DNA of 64,000 nt from Scilla litardierei (lineage: Eukaryota; Streptophyta; Magnoliopsida; Asparagales; Asparagaceae): positions 4,913,878 to 4,977,877 of the forward strand of contig CM061139.1 in assembly GCA_030789695.1 (NCBI GenBank), in the 5' to 3' direction. Every line of letters starts with the position of its first letter. Positions within the stretch are counted from its first letter, which is position 1. The position numbers were made by a program, and so were the translations under genes. Shown piece after piece: positions 55,667 to 64,000 of this stretch. Under the pieces are notes generated by a model that was given only the letters and a program-made list of their open reading frames with translations, ran no database searches and was not told where the DNA came from.

Positions 55667-55734
<68 letters not shown>
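55580..55734. repeat. (TA)n, unique spacer, (GA)n and (TA)n
   Basis: A TA run follows the Helitron. After about 45 bp of unique DNA come a GA tract (about 55645-55699) and a TA tract (about 55700-55731) at the start of LINE 2. Confidence 0.9.
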
Positions 55735-55738
55735 AGGG

Positions 55739-57507
55739 ATGAGCTCTGGAGATAGGGATCCTGGCGGCGCGGCTCATAAACGCCAGTCTCCGATCTTGGA
55801 AGGAGACCATTCTACAACGGCTAAGCCAACAGAGGGCAGCGGGAGAACATCATCTCGCAAATTTCATGATGCCCTGGGAGGGAAAATAACGGATGTGTGA
55901 TGGACGGTCGTCAATAGGCAGCGGAACCCTGGGTGATTGGGAGGCATCTGGAGCTCACGAGGGGATTTCAATGGAGCATCATGCAGAGGGACTACTGGGT
56001 ATTTTAAAGCAACAGGTAACAGATCTCTTCCCCGAAGATTTGTTAGGCCAAGAAATGATGAACAACAGGTGTTTGACAAATTGCCTGTGAGACCAAACTT
56101 CAGTATTAAAATTGACACGAATGTTGCAAAGCAATCTTGGGTTGATATTTGTGCTAATAGGAATAAATATAATTCTGATATGGGCATGACATTTGTGGAG
56201 CCTCTTGTTAAGAAAGATTATACAGAGGTCGGCCGTGTGACGAATGCTCAACTGGCGCAAGGGGCTGATCAATGGAGAAACACTTTGGTTGGGTATGTTC
56301 TGGGCGATGTCCCATATTATGGGCAGGTTCGGGCTTGGGTTGATAGGTTATGGAATCTGAAGAAGGGTTTCATATTTACAGCAGGAAAAATGGCTTCTTC
56401 TATTTCAAGTTTGATGACGGGGGAGATTGTGAAAAGATTCTGCATGGTGGTCCTTGGATGTTTGACGGGAGGCTAGTTGTTTTACAGCGATGGTGCCCAT
56501 TAATTAAGCACGAAAGAGATATCCTATCATCTGTCCCAGTGTGGGTTCAACTTCATGGAGTGCCATTGGGGATGTGGACCCTTGATATTATTAATATTAT
56601 TGCATTGCTGATAGGTATCCCCTTATGCCTTGATAAGTTAACGGCAAAGAAGGAGAGGATTTCATATGCCCGATGTTTGATTGAGGTGGATGCAAAGAAA
56701 CCGCTAAAAGAGAATGTGGAACTGGAGATGGAAGATGGTTCCACGGTCAATATTGAGGTTAAATTTGAAGGGGAGCCACCATGATGCACAAACTGTGTCT
56801 GCTTCGGACATTCAGTTTCATAATGCCCTGATACTATCAAGCTGCCTTCAATCCAAACCGATAATTCTGAAACTATTGGGATACAATGCAAGGGGAAGAA
56901 CCACAATGTTGATCCTTCAGGGGGAGGCAATTCTGATCTCCCAAAATAAACACCCCTAGAGAAGGGCTCGAGTTCAGGAGTATCTAAAGATATTGGTCCT
57001 TCTACCAACATAGATGGGGTTCATTTTGGAGATGGTGGGGATGTAGCAGGCGACCAGCTAGGCCTGAGGGATGTTGATAGAACAACTATTCTTACAGGGG
57101 AATGTCCTGAAGGGAAGGCAGCATGTCCGAAAGATTCAAGTTCATCATCCCAAGAAGTAAACTTTGTGGAGGCCGCATCTAATCTCCAGGTGCCAAATAA
57201 TGCATCTTCAGAACCTGAAATACCAATAGAGCCGCAACTACAGGGTGATGTCATTTCTGAGGCCAATAACAAACCTTTACCAATCTTAAATGAAGATTTT
57301 CTGAATCCGAAGCTGGATAGAATACCTGATTTAATGACAATACCAAACCCTGAATGGGAGATGGAGGAGGAATATGAGGGAATCATTGCAGAAGCCGCAG
57401 ATGCAGCAAGAAATCCATCCTGTCATCAACTAAAAACTATTGCTAATGTCCATAAAAGTGCAAGACTGAAGGAGGGGAGTCAAGCGCATCAAAACAGATC
57501 CTCTTAA
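55739..57507 (+). pseudogene. LINE 2 ORF1
   Basis: The first frame (from ATG 55739) stops near 55899. It resumes with 'RPNFSIKIDTN..QSWVDI' and 'VGYVLGDVPYYGQVRAW', as in LINE 1. A frameshift near 56350 leads into the DUF4283 part ('YSRKNGFFYFKFDD', 'HGGPWMFDGRLVVLQRW', 'LWTLDIINIIALLIGIPLCLDK' with Met for Leu at its start). TGA at 56782-56784 precedes the knuckle CTNCVCFGHSVS*C, which itself contains a stop. An acidic C-terminal region ends at TAA 57505-57507. That stop shares its last A with the ORF2 ATG. The product would bind element RNA. The gene is dead. Confidence 0.83.
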
Positions 57508-60500
57508 TGTCAGTATTCCTATGGAACACCCGGGGTCTTAATAACCCTGTAAGAAGTAAAGATCTTCGGGATAGACTCCGTTTTCTGAAGCCATCTGCAG
57601 TGGCATTACTTGAGACAAAATTGAAGACTGATTCGATTATTAGGGAAAGGTTTGTGCCTAAACACTGGACCATCATGGACAATTTTGATACTCACAAATG
57701 AGGTAGGATCATGTTGGGGTTTAATCCCCTCGTCTGGCAAGCTACTCTATATCCTCCTCTCCCCAACATGTCACGACCCGTTGCGTTAATGCGAGTGGAT
57801 TTTCCATGTATTTTACTGCAGTCTACGCTTTCAACAATAGCAATGATCGGAAATTTCTATGGAATGATTTGAGAAAGGAATCGGTAATGACCCGGGGTGA
57901 AGCCTGGCTGCTCGGTGGAGATTTTAATTGCACCCTCTTCACAAATGATAAGATTGGTGGTCGGAAGCTGGAACCCAAAATGCTTGAGGATTTTACAACC
58001 TGTGTTTCTGAATGTTCTATTCATGAACTTAAGAGTACATGATCACGTTTTAGTTGGTGCAATAAACGACTTGGAAGTGAAAGAATTATGGCCCAACTAG
58101 ACAGAGTTTTATGCAATGATGTGTGGTCTACCATTTTGGCTGAAGCTTATGTTGATTATTTAGATCCCAGCACAAGTGATCATGCGCTGATGATGATTAA
58201 TTTGCATCCCCAGGTTCCCTATGACCCAACACCCTTTAAATTTTTTAACCATTGGTTGCACTGGTCAGGATGCAAGGAACTTCTGGAATCAAGCTAGAAT
58301 CAATATATTTTTGGCTCCCCTATGTTCTGCATTACCCAAAAGTTGATCCGGCTAAAGAAAGAGATTCGGCCGTGGGCAAGGCTTAAATCTGCGGCAGAGT
58401 GTATCCCAACTTGCAGGAGTCGCCTAAAGGAAGTAAGACTTATGGCCGGCATTCACAGTTCTAGGGAGCTTCAATTGAGGGAGCATCAGCTTGCAAAAGA
58501 ACTATCTAATCTTCTAAGGAATGAGCAGGAAATGTATCGCCAAAAGAGCAGACATGACTGGATGTTATTGGGAGATAGAAATACAAAGTTCTTCTATTCC
58601 ACCATGAAATCAAGGCACACACATAATAATATCTAGCATCTGGTGGATGCGAGAGGGGTTCAGAATAAATCATATGACGAATTAAAGATTGAGGCTGTTA
58701 AGTACTACAAAGAATTATACACTCAGAATCATTACACACAGGTTTTCACAAAGCTTACTCCTAAGCGCAATGTCTCTCCTGAGGGGAAGGTGTGGTTGGA
58801 TAGAAGAATTTCTGCGGAAGAGGTGAAGATTGCTGTATTTCAAATTGGAGCGGACAAATCTCAATTGGAGCTTGATTGGCGAAGATGTTACTAAAGCTGT
58901 GCTTTCATTCTTTAAAACCGGAAAACTGGTAAGCCAAGTAAACCATACTTTTTTAACTCTGATTCCAAAGAATATCAATGCCTCAGGGCTAGGAGACTAC
59001 AGACCAATATCTTGTTGCAACGTGCTTTATAAGATTATCAGCAAAATCCTATGCAACCGACTCAAAGAGTTTATCCATGAGTTAATTTCACCAAATCAGG
59101 TTGCCTTTTTAAAAGGGAGGTTATTATCAGACTGTGCACTTTTGGCCCACGAGCAAATTAGAGATTTTAGCAACCCCATGGGAGACAGAGCATGCATCAA
59201 ATTGGACCTTAGGAAGGCTTTTGACAGTGTGAATAGAGAGTTTGTCTACTATATTATGCACCATTTGGGATTTGGTCACAATTTCATCAACTGGATTAGG
59301 AATGCATATCGACACCAATGTTTTCAGTGATGATAAATGGGAGTCCAATTGGAAATTTCAAGGGTAACCGAGGTCTACGGCAAGGAGACCCCCTCTCTCC
59401 TTACCTCTTCGTTACTGTGATGGAGGCATTCTCGCTAATGATTGAGAAAGTGTTTGTTAGCCATGCTATTCACCCCATGCATCGAGAAGGATCCATCTCC
59501 CACTTATTATTCGCTGACGATCTGCTGGTTTTTCGTAGGGCGAATAAGCACTCTTTTTGTGGGCTCAAATCTCTTCTAGCAGAATTCTCACAACAGACAG
59601 GTCTTGAAATTAACTGGGATAAGAGTGCGGGCATCTTCAGTAAAGGAGCCAAACAAGCTTCATGATTATCTGAAACCCTGGGTATTAAATTATCAACGAC
59701 CATCACTACATATCTTGGCCTCCCACTTTCTTCAAAATATCCGAAAGCACCAATGTTTAACAGGCTGATTGATAAATGCAATAAAAGACTTTTGGGTTGG
59801 AGCTCTACAGTTCTATCAATTTCAGGACGTATAGAATTGCTAAGATCAGTTATCTATGGTATGGTTTCGTTCTGGTTACAAGCTTACCATATGCCATTAT
59901 CCGTTGTTCGAACAATCTCCTCCACTTGTAGAAGGTTTGTCTGGGGATCTTCTCGTGTCTGGTCTTGGAAGGAGGTTTGCACCCCCAAAACGGAAGGTGG
60001 AGTGGGTCTAAGGTCCCTCCCTGATCTCAACATCGCATCGGGCGTCAGACTAACATGGTGTTATTTCTTCGGCAAAGGATTATGGGCGAATTACATGAGG
60101 GGGAAGTACAGTCATCCAAACTTGTTTTTTGTGGCCACAGGTAAGCCAACAGATTCTGGAACTTGGAAAAGACTCATCCACTGCAGATCTGTCTCCAAGT
60201 ATCTCATCAAAAAAGAAGTAAAGAGTGGGCATACAACTCTATTCTGTCATGATTCCTGGGTTACAGACTGGCCTCTTAAAGAGTTGTACACAATGTAGGC
60301 GGCCTCAGCTCTACTACATGTTGCAGACTACTGGGTAGTTTCCAAGTGGTCGGACGTGCCTGAGATTCAGCCAATCATGCCGCTGTTGCAGAACTTGAGG
60401 CTAACGAATGGGGATGACGCATGGCGCTGGAAGCAAGGTGAGGCCTTCAAGTTCCGTGCGGCCTGGGAAGGGAGTCGACAGCAAAGCACGGCCTTCCCCT

Positions 60501-61015
60501 TCTACAAGTTGATATGGTATACACACAATGTGCCCAAGATGGCGCTGACTCTCCTGCGAGCATTTCGGGGCAAACTATTAACCAAAGACAAGCTACTTCG
60601 GTGGGGGGTGAACATGTCGGCTGATTGTGTCCTTTGCGAACGGCAAAAATGACGAAAACATCAACCATCTCTTTTTCGAAGTGAATTCTCAAGGTATATT
60701 CTATGCAGATCCTTTCTGAAATTGGAAGTTTCATCTCCAACTCCGCGCACTTTAGTAGCTGTGGGGGAATACTACTTACAGAGATTCGGAAATAAGAAGG
60801 ATTTGAGTTTGATAGCTAAAACAGCTTTAGCGGCAATTGTATGGCATATATGGAGGGAGAGAAACAAAAGGATTTTTGAAAAATCAAAAAGATGCAAGAC
60901 AATATTGTTTGAAGATATCGAGGCGGATCTTAGGATTGCTCTGCAGGACTTGGAAGGGGAGGATGAAGAGGCGGCTAAGGCAATGTCAAATTGGGAACTT
61001 CGAGATAATGGCTAG
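57507..61015 (+). pseudogene. LINE 2 ORF2
   Basis: The start 'MSVFLWNTRGLNNPVRSKDL' and 'ALLETKLK' open the endonuclease, which stops at 57699-57701. Further pieces show 'WLLGGDFNC', 'TSDHALMM', 'IGADKS' and, after a small deletion near 58855 that removed the 'PGPDGF' region, 'YRPISCCNVLYKIISKIL', 'LDLRKAFDSV', 'RGLRQGDPLSPYLF' and the catalytic 'LLFADDLLVF' near 59505. The thumb and the zf-RVT end ('FRGKLLTKDKLLRWGV', 'CVLC') follow, and the region closes with 'VWHIWRERNKRIFE' and a stop at 61015. At least six stops and three frame changes are present. The FADD box is intact, unlike LINE 1. Confidence 0.87.
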
Positions 61016-61190
61016 GGTCAAAATTTTGTAATCTGTTTTTTTTTGAATTTCTGTGATCTACTGGATGCTAGAACTTTTATTAAATAGTGACGGCGCTTGT
61101 GCCCTCTCCTCTTTCTAACAAGTTCTTGCATCCTAAATTTAGACTTCTACACTTGTAAAATATCATCATCAATATAGATTTATCTTTACT

Positions 61191-61194
<4 letters not shown>

Positions 61195-61246
<52 letters not shown>

Positions 61247-61308
61247 TATACATATGCATACATATGTATATATATGCATACATATGTATATATATGCATA
61301 CATATGTA
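61195..61308. repeat. (TA)n and 'atgcatacatatgtat' microsatellite
   Basis: A pure TA run (about 61195-61238) is followed by three copies of a 20-bp unit 'tatatgcatacatatgtata'. The last copy forms the left target duplication of the truncated LINE. Confidence 0.9.
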
Positions 61309-61540
61309 ATATTAGGGACAATGGTTGACTATCCACATATCCCTTCACTGTGCGTATGTATTTTGTCATGTATGTTGGTTTTGTTGATTGGTCCTGAGAT
61401 TGGATGTTAGACTATTTGATCTAGGGTGACGACGCTTGTGTCCTCTCCCCTAGTCTCTTGGACTTGCAACCAATTGTCAGGCCACTATGTACTCTTGTAT
61501 ATTGTTTAATATAAATTCTAACTTAACTTGCAAAAAAAAA
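61309..61540 (+). mobile_element. 5'-truncated LINE tail with poly(A)
   Basis: 232 bp resembles the LINE 2 3' UTR: 'ggtgacgacgcttgtgtcctctcc' at 61424 matches 'gtgacggcgcttgtgccctctcc' at 61087. It ends in A9 (61532-61540) and is flanked by the 14-bp duplication TGCATACATATGTA (61295-61308 and 61541-61554). This is a typical dead-on-arrival L1-type insertion with no coding part. Confidence 0.85.
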
Positions 61541-61570
61541 TGCATACATATGTATATATATACATGAGAA

Positions 61571-61728
61571 TAATGGGTATCATACGCCATATGTGAGGGT
61601 GTCTCATATGCCCTCTCACATAAAAGGGGCAAGTACAAGCCCACATGGGCTTGTACTTGTTGTACTTGACCCCCTTTATGTGAGAGGGCATATGAGACAC
61701 CCTCTCATATGGCGTATGATACCCATTA
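61571..61728. mobile_element. Hairpin MITE 1 (158 bp)
   Basis: The arms TAATGGGTATCATACGCC... and their reverse complement extend nearly to the centre, where 'aagtacaagcccacatgg' starts a second small palindrome. It lies between 'atatatataca' and 'ccatatatacata'. Family unknown. Confidence 0.8.
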
Positions 61729-61734
61729 ATCCAT

Positions 61735-61819
61735 ATATACATATATATACACATATATATATACACACACACACATATATATACACATATATATATACAT
61801 ATATATATATACACACACA

Positions 61820-61881
<62 letters not shown>

Positions 61882-61888
61882 CACATAT
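61735..61888. repeat. Mixed (TA)n/(CA)n microsatellite
   Basis: Alternating 'atatatac' and 'acacac' runs, with the longest CA run at about 61826-61872. Hydrophobic and Cys/Val frames over it are artefacts. Confidence 0.95.
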
Positions 61889-62287
61889 AGAGGTTGACTA
61901 GGATCCATTCGGATGGATCAAACATGCGGATCCATCCAAGTGGAATTTAAAGCTAGACAATGTAAATAGAAAATCCGACCGTTGGATGTTTTCTAACATG
62001 TCTAAACTAGCTCCAAACACAATTTCAACTAATTTGGACATGTTTTGCACATGCATCAAGTGGTTGAAAACTTAGCCGATTTTATAACTATTCAAAAACA
62101 TCGATTTTGCAACCACTTGATGCATAGGCAAAACATGTCCAAATTAGTTGAAATTGTGTTTGGAGCTAGTTTAGACATGTTAGAAAACATCCAACGGTCA
62201 GATTTTCTATTTACATTGTCTAGCTTTAAATTCCACTTGGATGGATCCGCATGTTTGATCCATCCGAATAGATCCTAATCAACCTCT
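61889..62287. mobile_element. Hairpin MITE 2 (399 bp)
   Basis: Starts agaggttgactaggatcc and ends ggatcctaatcaacctct with the few substitutions expected of aged arms. The arms of about 160 bp pair almost throughout and leave a short central loop near 62085. Flanked by TA/CA microsatellites. Confidence 0.85.
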
Positions 62288-62295
62288 ATACATAC

Positions 62296-62378
<83 letters not shown>

Positions 62379-62393
62379 ATATGTATATATATA
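62288..62393. repeat. (CATA)n and (TA)n microsatellite
   Basis: 'catacatacata' followed by a TA run of about 65 bp. Confidence 0.95.
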
Positions 62394-62395
62394 TG

Positions 62396-62783
62396 AGGAG
62401 GGATCAAATGACCCCCAAAAATAACCCCCAAAAATGACCCCCTATCAAAAATCCTATACCCCCCATTTTTTCGGAAGATCCGAACCGTTCATCTTGATCT
62501 CTACCATCTAAATACACGACCCACCAATTTTCAATCCGATCCCATGTGTTTTGCATGTTCATCCATCCGACCCAAATTTAACGGTTTCGCATGAACAGAA
62601 CTTTTGCGAATGGTTGATGAACAGGCAAAACACATGGGATCGGGTTGAAAATTGGTGGGTCATGTATTTAGAGGATGGAGATCAAGATGAACGGTTCGGA
62701 TCTTCCAAAAAAATGGGGGGTATAGGATTTTTGATAGGGGGTCATTTTTGGGGGTTATTTTTGGGGGGTCATTTGATCCCACC
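62396..62783. mobile_element. Hairpin MITE 3 (388 bp)
   Basis: The arms begin gaggagggatcaaatgaccc and end as the near-complement ...ggtcatttgatcccacct. Repeats of 'cccccaaaaat' lie inside each arm. The arms extend about 180 bp. Flanked by TA repeats on both sides. Confidence 0.85.
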
Positions 62784-62884
62784 TATATATATATATATAT
62801 ATGATATATGTATATATGTATATGATATATGTATGTGTGTGTGGGTCGTGGGAGGGGAGGGGTGAGTAAAGATAGATAATGTAA
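62784..62884. repeat. (TA)n and short G-rich spacer
   Basis: TA-rich microsatellite, then 'gtgtgtgggtcgtgggagggg' like spacer DNA without a gene. Confidence 0.8.
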
Positions 62885-64000
62885 TATATGTTATCATGGG
62901 TTATTGGATAAGAGTTTTTGGATAAGAGAAATTGGTTATGTGTTTTGTTGTATGTGGATATGTGTATTGTTGTATAAGAGATTTTGGTTAAGATGTAATG
63001 GATAAGAGATAATGGATAAGAGATTTTGGTTATGTGTAATTGGGTGTGTTGTTTGTAGAGATTTGGTTATGTGTAATTGGGTTTGAGAAATTGAGATATG
63101 AGAAATTGGGAAATTAAGATTGTGTAAATGGGTTTAAGAAATCATTGTTTTTAAAATTTTGAACTCAAAAATTCAAACTTCCCTTCACCTCTGCTCGAAT
63201 TGGGAGGGAAATAATTTTGATCCCATCACACTTGAGAGGGAAATATTTTAGATCACATCATGGCTTGAAGAACATATCTTCTTTGAGCGCCAAAAGAAAG
63301 CAGTGCACGGCTTGAAGAACATCACGGTTTGAGCTCACGCCAAAAGGAAGCACAAACTTCCCTCAACACCATCATCTTCTACCTCAGCTCAAGCCCCCTC
63401 TTCTACCTCAGCTCCTCCAGCTCAACAACACGTCACGGTTTGAGCTCCCTCAACGCCAACAACTCATCTTTTCTTTTAATCTTTTCTTTTAATTTATTTC
63501 ACCCTCAAATTTTTTAATTTATCCTCATATTTCAGCTGTTTGAGCTCATGGCCTCAGCAACTAAACCCTTTGTGAGCTTTGTGAGGTTGAGAGCTTCATC
63601 ACGTCATCTGCACCTCACCCGTTGATCAGTTTGAGAGAATTGGTAAGATTCCAAGATTATCACTCAATTTTAACAGGACAAAGCTTGAAATTTTAACAGG
63701 ACAAAGCTAAAAAAATTAATTTTAACTTGCAAAATCTTGAAATTGTTAAGCTTGAAAATTTTGAATGTTGGGTTTAGCAATTACACACACATGTACTTGC
63801 TACTCAATGTTGGTTCTTCATATGCAAATTGTCAGGATTGCAACTCAATGTTGGTTAATGGGATATGAGCTCTTCATATACATGTGTAATTGCTACTCAA
63901 TGTTGGTTAATTTTCATATGCATTGCTAATAATATAAATTAATTTTTGAATGTTGGGTTTAGCAATTTTTGAATCTTGAAATGTGAATGTTACTCTTGAA
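62885..64000 (+). mobile_element. Sequence related to the 5' part of Helitron 2
   Basis: 'gttatcatgggttattggat' followed by 'aagagtttttgg' is shared with 50132-50163. Further 'gataagagaaattggtta' and 'gggaaataattt..ga' words occur in the same order. The expected TCTATA terminus is not intact, so this is a relative or a 5'-damaged copy that continues beyond the window. The frames here are short and unsupported. Confidence 0.55.

Larger units (their letters stand above)
55735..61194 (+). mobile_element. LINE 2: full-length but decayed L1-type retrotransposon
   Basis: It runs from just after the (TA)n tract, with ORF1 beginning at once (ATG 55739), through ORF2 to a 3' UTR that meets another (TA)n at 61195. 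Domain order equals LINE 1. Both ORFs carry several stops and frameshifts. No clean target duplication can be defined, because both flanks are TA repeats. Confidence 0.85.

Noticed and set aside
61518..61925. Cys/Val/Tyr-rich frames on both strands
   Set aside because: Translated (CA)n/(TA)n microsatellite.
1..64000. Search for an intact host gene, tRNA or rRNA
   Set aside because: No frame with a non-transposon domain and no cloverleaf-like sequence was recognised. Small RNA genes could be missed by eye.

Overview
The window reads as repeat-rich intergenic DNA from a flowering-plant nuclear genome. I found no intact host gene, tRNA or rRNA. Almost every coding stretch belongs to a plant transposable element: Ty1/copia and Ty3/gypsy LTR retrotransposons, L1-type LINEs with DUF4283/zinc-knuckle ORF1 proteins, Helitrons with TC...CTAG termini, CACTA-like subterminal repeats and hairpin MITEs. 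The species cannot be named from the sequence.

Layout. Positions 1-12335 are a partial LTR-like sequence (called Z) split by element A (1716-11023, 5-bp duplication CGGAC). A is a non-autonomous gypsy-type element whose only recognisable coding remnant is a zinc-knuckle fragment. Positions 12395-13233 hold a decayed, probably spliced, gypsy-type gag-like gene. A copia LTR plus the start of its gag follows (13234-15470) and is cut by CACTA-like subterminal repeats. A Helitron 3' end stops at 17138.

Positions 17156-50090 are one full-length L1-type LINE (LINE 1, minus strand) opened by nested insertions. Element C (18729-27721, duplication GATAT) sits in ORF2. Element D, a copia retrotransposon (31711-49258, duplication TAACG), sits in ORF1. 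Element B (35557-44761, duplication GATGG) sits in the integrase region of D. Without the insertions LINE 1 would be about 6.3 kb. Its 20-bp target duplication lies exactly between two Helitrons, the one ending at 17138 and Helitron 2 (50111-55579).

A second decayed LINE follows on the plus strand (LINE 2, 55735-61194). Then come a 5'-truncated LINE tail (61309-61540), three hairpin MITEs embedded in (TA)n/(CA)n microsatellites, and the start of a sequence related to the 5' end of Helitron 2 (62885-64000).

How the parts relate. D once encoded gag, protease, integrase, reverse transcriptase and RNase H in one frame, now broken by five nonsense codons. A, B and C keep LTRs and priming/polypurine signals but at most a gag or zinc-knuckle protein, so they must have been copied by enzymes from other elements. 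LTR divergence judged by eye gives the age order A (oldest), D, B, C (youngest). This agrees with B lying inside D. The most unusual items are the A/B family with its zinc-knuckle-only protein (duplicated to four knuckles in B), its non-canonical primer-site region, the GC-rich palindromic arrays in C and D, and the stop/start overlap joining ORF1 and ORF2 in both LINEs.
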